A stretch of 52,393 nucleotides of DNA from a virus, in the IMG/VR virus record IMGVR_UViG_3300035228_000496, positions 1 to 52,393 of that record, one strand, 5' to 3'. Position numbers and translations under genes: made by a program. Shown here piece after piece: positions 38,650 to 47,620 of the stretch; position 1 is the first letter of the stretch, and the number at the start of each line of letters is the position of its first letter. Below the pieces are notes generated by a model. It saw only the letters and a list, made by a program, of their open reading frames with translations, was not told the DNA's origin and searched no databases.

Positions 38650-39081
38650 ATGAATAATAGTTATGAGTCCATTGATAATGCGCTTGATATTGAAAGTAGC
38701 ATTGTTGAATCAAAACCAGTAAAACCTGTTCCCCAAAAACAGGAAAGAAATGATATAACGAAGGATTATGAATATACTCGTGCTAATTTATATTCTCTCA
38801 TAGAAAAAGGTCAAGAAGCAATAAATGGAATTATGGAACTTGCAGGAGAAAGTGCAAGTCCTAGAGCATATGAAGTTGCTGGTCAATTAATTAAGAGTGT
38901 TGCAGATACAACTGATAAGTTGGCAGATCTTCAGAAAAAATTGAAAGACTTGGAAGAAGATAATAGTAAAAAGAGTCCAAGTAATGTTACTAACAATGCA
39001 TTGTTTGTTGGATCCACATCAGAATTATCAAAACTACTCAAGCAAGGTTTTCTAAATAATAATGATGAGAATTCTGAGTAA
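38650..39081 (+). CDS. 16: gp16-like small terminase subunit
   Basis: 143 residues (T4 gp16: 164). A central helical hairpin, KDYEYTRANLYSLIEKGQEA, then SASPRAYEVAGQLIKSVADT and a coiled-coil TDKLADLQKKLKDLEED, is the family pattern. Small terminase forms rings that regulate the gp17 motor and select concatemeric DNA for packaging. In T4, gene 17 follows directly. Here a 2-kb mosaic gene is placed between, its start overlapping this stop by one base. Confidence 0.9.
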   Translation: MNNSYESIDNALDIESSIVESKPVKPVPQKQERNDITKDYEYTRANLYSLIEKGQEAINGIMELAGESASPRAYEVAGQLIKSVADTTDKLADLQKKLKDLEEDNSKKSPSNVTNNALFVGSTSELSKLLKQGFLNNNDENSE

Positions 39082-41102
39082 TGGCAAAGAAATCTTGCAA
39101 GAAAGGATATTACTATTGTAATACTGCTAAAAAATGTAAGAAGATTCCTAAGGGTTGGCATATAATGTCATCTACTGGATATTTGATGCGTGATAATGAT
39201 CATAAGGACGACCACAAGGACGACACTGAGGGTAAGAAGAGTAATGGCAATGGCAATGGTTCAAGTGGCAATGGAAATGGGAATGGGGGGTCTGATGGGG
39301 GTTCTGATGGCGGAGGAGTATCAGAATCGAAAGACCATGAAGTTGCGATGGCACAAAGCCAACTTGAAAAGTCAGCAAGAAACATCGCAAAGTTGAGAAA
39401 GGCATTAGGTAAGAAAGAAAAAAATATTCCTGCCTGGATGCAAGCAAAGATTACTGATACCGCACACGACACTGATGCCGCTGCTGGTTACGCAGATAAA
39501 ATGGATGAAGAAGTCATTGCAGAAAAACGCGACGGTAAGTCTGCTAAGTCCAAAGGTTACTCTCTCCGCGACTGGTTTAAGGGTGGTGGTTGGGTTCAAG
39601 CAGGTGGTAAGTACGATGGAAAACCATGTGCCAAACAACCAGGGCAAAAAACTAAACCATTTTGCCGTGATGCTGATGATCGAGCCAACATGAGCAAGAA
39701 AGAGAGAAGCAGAAGAGCGGCAAAGAAACGTAAAGAAGATCCAAACGCAAATAGGAAAGGTAAAGCAAACATGGTATCAGCATCTTATTCAAATTGGAAA
39801 CAAGACTTAAATCAACTAGATGAAATTGCTCCCGCTATTGCTGCTGGTGCTGCACTTGGTATTGGTGCCGGTGGAATGTATATGATCAATAAATTAAGAC
39901 AGCAAAAGAAAAAGTCTGATGAGGGACGAGGTGATGGTGGTCTAGTTGATAGACTCAATAAGCGTAAACAGATGCTACAGCAACTTGGAAACTCATTCGC
40001 ACCAGAAGGTGAAGTTGTTACCGAACGCGATGCTTGGGGTACAGGTCCTAGGGATTTTATTAAGATGGGTGGTAAGGGAGGTTTGAAGAATCCGCAGGAT
40101 CTTGAAAGAGAAAGACTGCAGAGATTAAAGAATTTGAAACCAGGAGTTAAATTAGATAAAGCACATTATGAACCAGAAGGTGAAATAGTTGATGAAGGTA
40201 AGAAAGATGCCTGCTACCATAAAGTCAAGTCCCGTTATTCTGTCTGGCCAAGTGCATATGCATCAGGTGCTCTAGTTAAGTGCCGTAAAAAAGGTGCTGC
40301 TAATTGGGGCAACAAGACCAAAAAAGAAAGTTATGAGATCTCCAACTGGAGAGATGATTTTCAGGCACTTGAATATGAGTCTATAGATATTATTAAAGCA
40401 GAACCACTGAAACCAACTAATGGTATCGACAGTAGAATGGTGGATGAATCAAGTTTAAGAAAACCTGTACCAATGCCTGAGTACAAACCAAAAGGTACTA
40501 AAAAACCTGTACCAATGCCTAAGTACAAACTAAAAGGTACTGAAAAACCTGTACCAATGCCCAACTATCCTTTACCTTTAAATCAATCTTTTGAGCAAGA
40601 TGGTGAAGTACTTGATGAAGTAAAATCTAAACAAGATAAATTGAAAGAGATCTCAAAGCAGTTAGTAGGTGCTTCTAAGATGCACGCAAAGCAATCTAAA
40701 CAAGTTGCTAAAGTTGCTGCTAATCTTGATGAAAAGTGTTGGAAAGGATATAAGAAAAAGGGTATGAAGACAATGTTTGGAAAGAGATATCCAAATTGCG
40801 TGAAAGCACACTTCTCCGATTGGAGAGCGGATATGGAACTTCAGGAAGACTGGCAGAAGTCAAACCGTAAAGACGGTGTTGATGGTATGAGTCAGAAATC
40901 CGTAAATGCTTATAAGCGTGAAAATCCAGGTTCCAAGTTAAAGACTGCCGTAACTGGTAAAGTTAAAAAAGGAAGCAAGGATGCAAAGCGTCGTTCTTCT
41001 TATTGTAGTCGTTCTAAAGGTCAGATGAAGATGCATAATATTGATTGTTCAAAGACCCCAGAAAAGAAAATCTGTAAGGCACGTAAACGTTGGAGATGTT
41101 GA
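39081..41102 (+). CDS. Basic cysteine-module mosaic protein
   Basis: 673 residues built of at least five short Cys-bearing basic modules. A (3-45): SCKKGYYYCNTAKKCKKIP, followed by an Asn/Gly/Ser linker (about 50-85). B (about 155-230): GYSLRDWFKGGGWV, GKPCAKQPGQKTKPFC, then MSKKERSRRAAKKRK. C (376-411): DACYHKVKSRYSVWPSAYAS, LVKCRKKG. D (551-576): EKCWKGYKKKG, RYPNCVKA. E (637-673): SYCSRSKGQ and KICKARKRWRC. Between them are three S-(N/D)-W-x-x-D motifs, three GE(V/I)(V/L)(D/T)E motifs, a 20-residue hydrophobic Ala/Gly helix (about 249-269) and a 14-residue tandem repeat (461-497). I recall modules like B and C in other phages and large DNA viruses as domains of unknown function (B may be DUF5872). 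It sits between gp16 and gp17. The role is unknown; DNA or core binding is suggested by charge. Confidence 0.75.
   Translation: MAKKSCKKGYYYCNTAKKCKKIPKGWHIMSSTGYLMRDNDHKDDHKDDTEGKKSNGNGNGSSGNGNGNGGSDGGSDGGGVSESKDHEVAMAQSQLEKSARNIAKLRKALGKKEKNIPAWMQAKITDTAHDTDAAAGYADKMDEEVIAEKRDGKSAKSKGYSLRDWFKGGGWVQAGGKYDGKPCAKQPGQKTKPFCRDADDRANMSKKERSRRAAKKRKEDPNANRKGKANMVSASYSNWKQDLNQLDEIAPAIAAGAALGIGAGGMYMINKLRQQKKKSDEGRGDGGLVDRLNKRKQMLQQLGNSFAPEGEVVTERDAWGTGPRDFIKMGGKGGLKNPQDLERERLQRLKNLKPGVKLDKAHYEPEGEIVDEGKKDACYHKVKSRYSVWPSAYASGALVKCRKKGAANWGNKTKKESYEISNWRDDFQALEYESIDIIKAEPLKPTNGIDSRMVDESSLRKPVPMPEYKPKGTKKPVPMPKYKLKGTEKPVPMPNYPLPLNQSFEQDGEVLDEVKSKQDKLKEISKQLVGASKMHAKQSKQVAKVAANLDEKCWKGYKKKGMKTMFGKRYPNCVKAHFSDWRADMELQEDWQKSNRKDGVDGMSQKSVNAYKRENPGSKLKTAVTGKVKKGSKDAKRRSSYCSRSKGQMKMHNIDCSKTPEKKICKARKRWRC
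40461..40572 (+). repeat. Tandem 42-bp repeat inside coding sequence
   Basis: Two full 42-base units (40461-40502 and 40503-40544) and a third partial copy (from 40545) encode KPVPMPxYKxKGTx three times in the mosaic protein. Differences are a few bases per unit, so the duplication is fairly recent or under conversion. The Pro pattern suggests an extended linker. Confidence 0.85.
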
Positions 41103-41116
41103 ATTAGGTTTTTATT

Positions 41117-42766
41117 ATGAATGAACAGTATCTTGGTAATCCAAATCTAAAAAAAGCAAATACGGCGGTCGAATTTAGCGAAGAGCAAATCATTGAATTT
41201 GTCAAGTGTAAAGAAGACCCCGTTTATTTTGCTAATAATTATATTAAAATCGTTTCTCTGGATGAGGGTCTAACACAATTCCATCCCTATGATTTTCAAG
41301 AGAAACTAATTCACAATTTTCATAATGAAAGATTTAACATCTGTAAGATGCCACGACAGACTGGTAAGTCTACGACTGTGGTATCTTATCTTCTTCACTA
41401 CGCAGTCTTTAACGATAGTGTTAATATTGGTATCCTTGCTAACAAGGCAGCAACCGCAAGAGAACTTCTCAGTAGGTTACAGACTGCATACGAGAACTTG
41501 CCTAAATGGATGCAACAGGGTATTATATCCTGGAACAAAGGATCCATGGAGTTAGAGAATGGCAGTAAGATATTGGCAGCTTCTACGTCTGCAAGTGCTG
41601 TCCGAGGCATGTCGTTCAACATTCTCTTCCTCGACGAATTCGCCTTCGTTCCAAACCATGTTGCAGACTCGTTCTTTGCATCTGTTTATCCTACTATTAC
41701 TTCTGGTAAAAACACCAAAGTAATTATTGTATCCACTCCACACGGTATGAATCATTTCTACCGTATGTGGCACGACTCCGAGAAAGGTAAAAATGAATAC
41801 ATTCCAACTGATGTTCATTGGTCCGAGGTTCCTGGAAGAGATGAAGTATGGAAAGAACAGACGATTGCTAACACATCTGAACAGCAATTCAAAGTCGAGT
41901 TCGAGTGTGAGTTTCTTGGTTCTGTCAATACCCTTATAAATCCATCAATTTTAAAGAATCTCATTTATGAAGATCCTATCCAAAGAAGTGCAGGTTTAGA
42001 TGTCTACGAGAAAGCGCAACCTGAACACAACTACCTTACTACTGTCGATGTTGCTCGTGGGTTGGGCAACGATTATTCTGCATTTATCGTTGTTGATATT
42101 ACAGAGTTTCCCTACAAGATAGTAGCGAAGTATAGAAATAATGAAATAAAACCGATGTTGTTTCCCAACATCATTCAACAAACAGCGAAGGCATATAATG
42201 ATGCTTGGGTACTAATAGAAGTCAATGATATTGGAGAGCAGGTAGCAAACATTCTCCATTATGACTTAGAGTATGAAAATATGTTGATGGCAGCGATGAG
42301 AGGTCGTGCAGGACAAGTTGTTGGGCACGGATTCTCCGGTAAAAAATCACAGATGGGTGTTAGAACAACGGCACAAGTTAAAAAACTTGGTTGTTCAAAC
42401 TTAAAAATGTTAATTGAAGATTTTAAGTTACTAACATTAGATTATGAGATAATTTCCGAACTGACTACTTTTGCTCAGAGACATAATTCTTTTGAAGCAG
42501 AAGAAGGTTGTAATGATGACCTTGCAATGTGTCTTGTCATCTTTGCTTGGTTGGTAGCACAAGACTACTTTAAGGAAATGACTGATAATGATATTCGTAA
42601 GAGAATATATGAAGAACAGAAAAATCAGATCGATCAAGATATGGCACCATTTGGATTCTTAGATGATGGCATCAATGATATGACAGGATCATTTACAGAT
42701 AAAGATGGTGACCGTTGGCATACTGATGAATATGGTGATCGAGCATATATGTGGGAATATAATTGA
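41117..42766 (+). CDS. 17: gp17-like large terminase subunit
   Basis: 549 residues (T4 gp17: 610). ATPase motifs: Walker A PRQTGKST (K84), Walker B ILFLDEF with D173/E174, and the coupling motif STPHG (206-210). Nuclease domain: catalytic Asp311 in TTVDVARGLGNDYSAF, with later acidic residues in LIEVNDIGEQ and GCNDDLAM. It pumps DNA into the prohead through gp20 and cuts the concatemer. All key residues seem present and no intein interrupts it. The ATG at 41117 follows a T-rich leader 14 bases after the mosaic gene. The next gene's ATG overlaps the stop (TGATG). Confidence 0.96.
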   Translation: MNEQYLGNPNLKKANTAVEFSEEQIIEFVKCKEDPVYFANNYIKIVSLDEGLTQFHPYDFQEKLIHNFHNERFNICKMPRQTGKSTTVVSYLLHYAVFNDSVNIGILANKAATARELLSRLQTAYENLPKWMQQGIISWNKGSMELENGSKILAASTSASAVRGMSFNILFLDEFAFVPNHVADSFFASVYPTITSGKNTKVIIVSTPHGMNHFYRMWHDSEKGKNEYIPTDVHWSEVPGRDEVWKEQTIANTSEQQFKVEFECEFLGSVNTLINPSILKNLIYEDPIQRSAGLDVYEKAQPEHNYLTTVDVARGLGNDYSAFIVVDITEFPYKIVAKYRNNEIKPMLFPNIIQQTAKAYNDAWVLIEVNDIGEQVANILHYDLEYENMLMAAMRGRAGQVVGHGFSGKKSQMGVRTTAQVKKLGCSNLKMLIEDFKLLTLDYEIISELTTFAQRHNSFEAEEGCNDDLAMCLVIFAWLVAQDYFKEMTDNDIRKRIYEEQKNQIDQDMAPFGFLDDGINDMTGSFTDKDGDRWHTDEYGDRAYMWEYN

Positions 42767-42978
42767 TGGACTTAGATGATCAGTTAAAACTGGGACATCT
42801 TCTACTTTATGAGAGAAAATGTAGAATCTGTGGCAATACTAAAAATATGGTTGATGGATTTTATAGAACTAGAAAGGATAGAGGTCCAGTTGCATCATCA
42901 TACTCTTATGAATGTAAAGAGTGTACTAAGAAAAGAGTAAAAAAGAGTAATGATATGTGGGAATACCCAGATTGGTAG
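42766..42978 (+). CDS. Small zinc-ribbon-like protein
   Basis: 70 residues from the ATG at 42766, which overlaps the gp17 stop by one base; an in-frame TTG one codon earlier is less likely. Two Cys pairs, CRIC and CKEC, about 32 residues apart could bind one zinc, as in zinc ribbons and HNH-type knuckles. The segment between contains GFYRTRKDRGP, and a basic TKKRVKKS tail follows. No HNH catalytic His is seen, so I would not call it a nuclease. Coupling to gp17 suggests a packaging accessory, which is inference. Confidence 0.65.
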   Translation: MDLDDQLKLGHLLLYERKCRICGNTKNMVDGFYRTRKDRGPVASSYSYECKECTKKRVKKSNDMWEYPDW

Positions 42979-43016
42979 GTTTCACGTCTGGATTCCCCAA
43001 TGAAAAGCACCTTTTT

Positions 43017-43024
43017 AATAAATA
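43017..43024 (+). promoter_or_regulatory. Late promoter element AATAAATA
   Basis: AATAAATA in the 80-base gap before gp18, 34 bases upstream of the ATG. The gp18 leader has an AAGGAGA ribosome site (43044-43050). A T-run and a weak hairpin (AAAAG...CTTTT) precede it. Confidence 0.75.
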
Positions 43025-43058
43025 ATTCCAGGTAATTTGGACCAAGGAGAACAAAAAG

Positions 43059-45227
43059 ATGCCTCTAAACTTAGCATCTCCTGGAATTGTAGTAAGAGAA
43101 GTTGACTTAACTATTGGAAGAGTCGATCCAGTTTCTGGTTCGATTGGAGCGCAGTGTGCTCCTTTCGCTAAGGGACCTGTCGATCTTCCACAGTTTATTG
43201 AAAACGAGGATGACCTCTTAAACACTTTCGGCAGACCCTATTCAACAGATAAGCACTATGAGCATTGGATGGTGGCATCATCATTCTTGGCATATGGCGG
43301 CGTAATGCGTGTTTCAAGAGCAGACGATCAGATGCTGAAAAATGCATTTGTCGGCGCTGCCTCAAGCATTAAAATCAAGAGCACCGATCATTATGAGCAA
43401 CTCGGTTACGATGAAAATCCAATCACCAACGTAACTATTGCTGCAAGAAATCCAGGCACTTGGGCAAACGACATTAAAGTTGCCATCATCGATAGTAGAG
43501 CGGACCAGATTCTTACTGGTGTCTCTACAAGCGGCGTTACTGTTGGTTGTGGATTTACTGCTGCAGTTCCTGCTAATACGATTCTTGCTGGTGCAGGAAC
43601 AACTTCAGTTCTTGATGGATATATTCAAGGTGTTGTCACTGAAGTTGGATCTACTCAAGTATCAATTAAGGTTACTGAGCATGTAGCAATTTCAGGAACT
43701 AGAAGCAACGTTGATTATACCCAGAATGGCGTATATGCACTTCCACAAACTGGAAACGTTGCAATTCACACCGCTGGTACCGCAACAGCATTTGCTACAA
43801 GAGCATATACAGGTGAACTTGATTGGTTTGAAAATCAGGAAATCACACTTAGCGTTGGTAAACTTGAGTGGGATCAACTTTCCAACAGACCTGGAACATC
43901 AGACTTTGCTGCCTCTAGAGGAAGTAGATTTGATGAAGTTCATGTTGTTATCATCGATGACAAAGGAACAGTCACCGGAAATGCTGGTACGATTCTTGAG
44001 AAGCACCTTTCACTCTCTAAGGCAAAAGATGCTGAGTTCTCTGTAGGTTCTCCTTCTTATTGGAGAAAGTATCTCTACACTAATTCTGCATATATCTTTG
44101 GTGGATCTGCTCCTGTTGGAACAACCGCAATCGCACATAGCGATAATGGAAAATTACAATTAGAACTTGATGCTGACACTGGTTGGGATCAGAACGCAGA
44201 CAAAGTAAACTTTGGCGGTATTGGATCTCTCACACTAACTTTAGGCGGTGGTCTTAACTATCAAGGTAAGTCAGACCTCACCACATCTGGTGCTCTGTAT
44301 TCAGGTCTTGATGATATCATTAGTGGAATTGGCAAGTATGATAACACAGAAGAGTATGAAGTAGACTTCATCTTGATGGGTTCCGCTAACTATCCTAAGT
44401 CTCAAGCACAAGCACTTGCTAATAAGTGTATTGCAGTTGCTGAAGCAAGAAAGGATGCAGTTGCATTCATCTCCCCATACAGAGGAGCATTTATTAGTGA
44501 TAACTCTGTTGGTAGCGTAACTGTTGAGGACATTGATACTATTACCGATAATGTAATTAGTTTCTATTCCTCAGCAACTTCTACAACTTATGGAATCTTT
44601 GATAGTGGTTACAAATACATGTATGACCGCTTCAATGACACCTTCCGTTATGTTCCTCTGAATGGAGATATCGCTGGTACTTGTGCCAGAACTGATATTG
44701 AACAGTTCCCATGGTTCTCACCTGCTGGAACTTCTAGAGGTGCAATTCTTAATGCAGTTAAACTTGCATACAATCCTGGTAAGAAGCAGAGAGATCTTCT
44801 CTATTCCAGCAGAATCAACCCAGTTATCTTCTCCCCTGGAGCAGGAATTATCCTCTTCGGTGATAAGACTGGATTTGGTAAGTCCTCAGCGTTCGATAGA
44901 ATCAACGTCCGCCGCCTGTTCATCTTCCTGGAAGATGCAATCTCCGCTGCTGCTAAGGACTTCCTCTTCGAGTTCAACGATGAGATTACAAGAACTAACT
45001 TTGTAAACATCGTAGAACCATTCCTGCGCGACGTTCAATCTAAGCGTGGAATCTTCGATTATGTTGTCGTCTGTGATGAGACTAACAACACCGCTGCTGT
45101 CATTGATAGCAATGAGTTTGTTGCAGATATCTTCATCAAGCCAGCAAGATCAATCAACTTCATTGGACTGACCTTCATTGCCACCAGAACTGGTGTTGCC
45201 TTTGAAGAAGTAATCGGCTCCGTTTAA
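43059..45227 (+). CDS. 18: gp18-like tail sheath protein
   Basis: 722 residues (T4 gp18: 659). The start LASPGIVVREVDLTIGRVDP is typical, as is the sheath core around FGRPYSTDKHYEHWMVASSF. The conserved C-terminal domain includes RGAILNAVKLAYNPGKKQRD, then GIILFGDKTGFGKSSAFDRI and NVRRLFIFLEDAI. Hexameric rings of gp18 surround the gp19 tube and contract during infection. Strong ribosome site and late promoter fit its high copy number. gp19 follows after 21 bases. Confidence 0.96.
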   Translation: MPLNLASPGIVVREVDLTIGRVDPVSGSIGAQCAPFAKGPVDLPQFIENEDDLLNTFGRPYSTDKHYEHWMVASSFLAYGGVMRVSRADDQMLKNAFVGAASSIKIKSTDHYEQLGYDENPITNVTIAARNPGTWANDIKVAIIDSRADQILTGVSTSGVTVGCGFTAAVPANTILAGAGTTSVLDGYIQGVVTEVGSTQVSIKVTEHVAISGTRSNVDYTQNGVYALPQTGNVAIHTAGTATAFATRAYTGELDWFENQEITLSVGKLEWDQLSNRPGTSDFAASRGSRFDEVHVVIIDDKGTVTGNAGTILEKHLSLSKAKDAEFSVGSPSYWRKYLYTNSAYIFGGSAPVGTTAIAHSDNGKLQLELDADTGWDQNADKVNFGGIGSLTLTLGGGLNYQGKSDLTTSGALYSGLDDIISGIGKYDNTEEYEVDFILMGSANYPKSQAQALANKCIAVAEARKDAVAFISPYRGAFISDNSVGSVTVEDIDTITDNVISFYSSATSTTYGIFDSGYKYMYDRFNDTFRYVPLNGDIAGTCARTDIEQFPWFSPAGTSRGAILNAVKLAYNPGKKQRDLLYSSRINPVIFSPGAGIILFGDKTGFGKSSAFDRINVRRLFIFLEDAISAAAKDFLFEFNDEITRTNFVNIVEPFLRDVQSKRGIFDYVVVCDETNNTAAVIDSNEFVADIFIKPARSINFIGLTFIATRTGVAFEEVIGSV

Positions 45228-45248
45228 TTCAATTAGAGGTTAACTCAA

Positions 45249-45839
45249 ATGCCATCTAGAAAACAGATTAATCCACCCCCATTAAGGAAGATTACCGACT
45301 TCAAGAGTAAGTTAACGGGTGGTGGCGCTCGCGCCAACCTCTTTGAAGTCGTTCTTCAGTTCCCAGATCTGGCACAACCAGACTCTGCGACTCTTGAGAA
45401 ATCAAGATTCCTGGTCAAGGGTGCTAATATGCCAGCATCTAATATTGCACAGATCGAAGTACCTTTCAGAGGTCGTGTTCTAAAAATCGCAGGGGATAGA
45501 ACCTTCGATTCTTGGACTGTTACCGTTCTGAACGATACCGACTTTGCCATTCGTTCCGCTATGGAACGTTGGATGAACACCATCAACAGAGTATCTGATA
45601 ATACTGGTCTGGTCAATCCAGCAGATTATCAAGCAGATGCTTATGTTTATCAATTAGATCGTGACGGTTCTGTTCTCAGATCCTATCGTTTCTATGATGT
45701 ATTCCCAACTCAGGTAGCACCAATCGAACTCTCATATGATGCCCAAGGCATTCAAGAGTTCACTGTTGAACTTCAAGTTCAGTGGTGGGAAGCTTCTAAG
45801 GGCACTGGTTCAAATGCTGGTGGTGAAGACATCAACTAA
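45249..45839 (+). CDS. 19: gp19-like tail tube protein
   Basis: 196 residues (T4: 163). Typical tube-fold segments are GGGARANLFEVVLQFP, FLVKGANMPASNIAQIEVPF, then FDSWTVTVLNDTDFAIRSAM and the strand YDVFPTQVAPIELSYDA, ending with the QWWEAS motif. It stacks as hexamers to form the DNA conduit inside the sheath. The leader ATTAGAGGTTAACTCAA resembles that of gp23. The protein at 51572 appears to be a distant relative with the same fold. Confidence 0.94.
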   Translation: MPSRKQINPPPLRKITDFKSKLTGGGARANLFEVVLQFPDLAQPDSATLEKSRFLVKGANMPASNIAQIEVPFRGRVLKIAGDRTFDSWTVTVLNDTDFAIRSAMERWMNTINRVSDNTGLVNPADYQADAYVYQLDRDGSVLRSYRFYDVFPTQVAPIELSYDAQGIQEFTVELQVQWWEASKGTGSNAGGEDIN

Positions 45840-45842
45840 ATA
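45835..45842 (+). promoter_or_regulatory. Degenerate late promoter-like element ACTAAATA
   Basis: ACTAAATA differs from NATAAATA at one position (C for A). It overlaps the gp19 stop and lies 29 bases before the gp20 ATG, matching the layout of the better elements. Confidence 0.4.
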
Positions 45843-45871
45843 GAAGAAGGAAAAGACTCATTTAACTTATT

Positions 45872-47593
45872 ATGGCCAAACTTTTTGGTTTTTCAATTGA
45901 CGGCGATCAGAATAAGTCATCTTCAATTGTCTCCCCCGTTCCTGAAACTAATCAGGACGGGGTTGATAATTATATCAGCAGTGGATTTTATGGTCAATAT
46001 GTTGATATTGAAGGTGTTTATAAAACAGAGCATGATTTAATAAAAAGATATAGAGAAATGTCTCTCCATCCAGAAGCGGATGGGGCGATTGAAGATGTCG
46101 TTAACGAAGCAATCGTTAGCGATCTTTATGATTCTCCTGTAGAGATTGAACTTTCTAATCTCAATGCAAGCGATAGTCTTAAGAAAAAGATTAGATCAGA
46201 ATTCAAGTATCTCAAAGAAATTTTAGACTTTGATAGAAAGTCTCATGAAATTTTCCGCAATTGGTATGTTGACGGAAGACTTTACTATCTGAAAGTTATC
46301 GACTTAAAAGCACCTCAAGAAGGTATTAAAGAATTAAGATATATTGATCCATTAAAAATTAAATATATCCGTCAGGAGAAAAAGGATCCTAACGGAAAAT
46401 ATGACAATGGTGTTATAAGGATTAATAAGGCGCAGGATATTCAGAAAGGAATGGAGTTTGATGAGTATTTCCAATATACTCCATCTCCAAATGCAACTTA
46501 TGGTTTGAATGCCATGAGTCGCGGAAGTTCTAAGTCAATTAAATTGGCAAAAGATGCAGTTACATATTGCACTTCTGGTTTAGTAGATAGAAACAAGAAT
46601 ACAGTTCTTTCATATCTTCATAAGGCAATCAAAGGTCTCAATCAGTTACGTATGATTGAAGACTCTCTTGTCATCTATAGAATATCAAGAGCACCAGAAC
46701 GTAGAATTTTCTACATTGATGTTGGCAATCTTCCTAAGGTAAAGGCAGAGCAATACCTCAAAGAGGTTATGTCTCGCTACAGAAATAAACTTGCATATAA
46801 TGCACAGACTGGTGAAGTCCGTGATGATCGTAAGTTTATGTCCATGATGGAGGACTTCTGGTTACCTCGCCGTGAAGGTGGTAGAGGAACTGAGATTACA
46901 ACCCTACCTGGTGGTCAGAATCTGGGAGAACTCTCGGATATTGAATATTTCCAGAAGAAACTCTACAGAGCACTTGGTGTTCCTGAATCCAGAATCGCTT
47001 CTGATGGTGGTTTTAACCTCGGTCGTTCTTCTGAGATTCTAAGAGATGAATTAAAGTTTGCTAAGTTTGTTGGTCGTCTAAGAAAGCGTTTTGCTCAATT
47101 GTTTAATGACATGCTTAAGACGCAATTGATTCTTAAGAATATCATTACTCCTGAAGATTGGGAGGTAATGAGAGATCATATTCAATATGATTTCTTATAC
47201 GATAACCAGTTTGCCGAACTCAAAGAGAAAGAACTTACTGAAGGTAGACTTACACTTCTTTCCCAAGTAGAACCATTCATTGGTAAGTACTACTCTACGG
47301 AATATGTAAGAAAGAGAATCCTTCGTCAAACTGATCAGGAAATTATTGAGATTGATAATCAAATTGAAGATGAGATCCAAAAAGGTATTATTCCAGATCC
47401 ATCAACTATTGATCCAATAACTGGACAACCATTACCTCAAGAGGGTGGTGAAGGTTCAGGAATGGAAGGTATGGGTGAAGATGCGATGGGAATGGGAGAA
47501 GTTCCTGCAGAACCTGATATGGAAGCAGCATCTGCTGCTGCCATGGCACTCGATACCAAGTATGAAAAGGATACCAGAAAGTCTGAGTTATAA
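45872..47593 (+). CDS. 20: gp20-like portal protein
   Basis: 573 residues (T4: 524). Family features: IKRYREMSLHPEADGAIEDV near the start, then NEAIVSDLYDSPVEI, the wing/stem region with YIDPLKIKYIRQEKKDP and IYRISRAPERRIFYIDVGNL, and the conserved MEDFWLPRREGGRGTEITTL. Twelve copies form the unique vertex for packaging and neck attachment. This gene is the usual marker for cyanomyovirus diversity. The C-terminus is low complexity (Gly, Glu, Met, Ala), ending in a charged tail. Confidence 0.96.
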   Translation: MAKLFGFSIDGDQNKSSSIVSPVPETNQDGVDNYISSGFYGQYVDIEGVYKTEHDLIKRYREMSLHPEADGAIEDVVNEAIVSDLYDSPVEIELSNLNASDSLKKKIRSEFKYLKEILDFDRKSHEIFRNWYVDGRLYYLKVIDLKAPQEGIKELRYIDPLKIKYIRQEKKDPNGKYDNGVIRINKAQDIQKGMEFDEYFQYTPSPNATYGLNAMSRGSSKSIKLAKDAVTYCTSGLVDRNKNTVLSYLHKAIKGLNQLRMIEDSLVIYRISRAPERRIFYIDVGNLPKVKAEQYLKEVMSRYRNKLAYNAQTGEVRDDRKFMSMMEDFWLPRREGGRGTEITTLPGGQNLGELSDIEYFQKKLYRALGVPESRIASDGGFNLGRSSEILRDELKFAKFVGRLRKRFAQLFNDMLKTQLILKNIITPEDWEVMRDHIQYDFLYDNQFAELKEKELTEGRLTLLSQVEPFIGKYYSTEYVRKRILRQTDQEIIEIDNQIEDEIQKGIIPDPSTIDPITGQPLPQEGGEGSGMEGMGEDAMGMGEVPAEPDMEAASAAAMALDTKYEKDTRKSEL

Positions 47594-47596
47594 ATA
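47589..47596 (+). promoter_or_regulatory. Late promoter element TATAAATA
   Basis: Exact TATAAATA including the gp20 TAA stop, 24 bases before the ATG at 47621. Confidence 0.75.
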
Positions 47597-47620
47597 TATT
47601 ATATTACATATTGATTTTTC

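Noticed and set aside
39190-39472. Alternative frames on both strands rich in Met/Thr or Pro/Leu/Ser
   Set aside because: These are by-products of the Asn/Gly/Ser-rich linker of the mosaic gene.
40461-40572. Tandem repeat as a CRISPR array
   Set aside because: Units are contiguous without spacers, in frame, and encode a Pro-rich linker.
39081-41102. Mosaic protein as a homing endonuclease or terminase fragment
   Set aside because: No HNH, GIY-YIG or LAGLIDADG motif, and gp17 downstream is complete with all catalytic residues.
42766-42978. HNH endonuclease
   Set aside because: Two Cys pairs exist but the His-Asn-His catalytic pattern is missing.
42979-43058. tRNA or small RNA gene in the gap before gp18
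   Set aside because: No cloverleaf can be drawn; the gap is explained by a late promoter and ribosome site.
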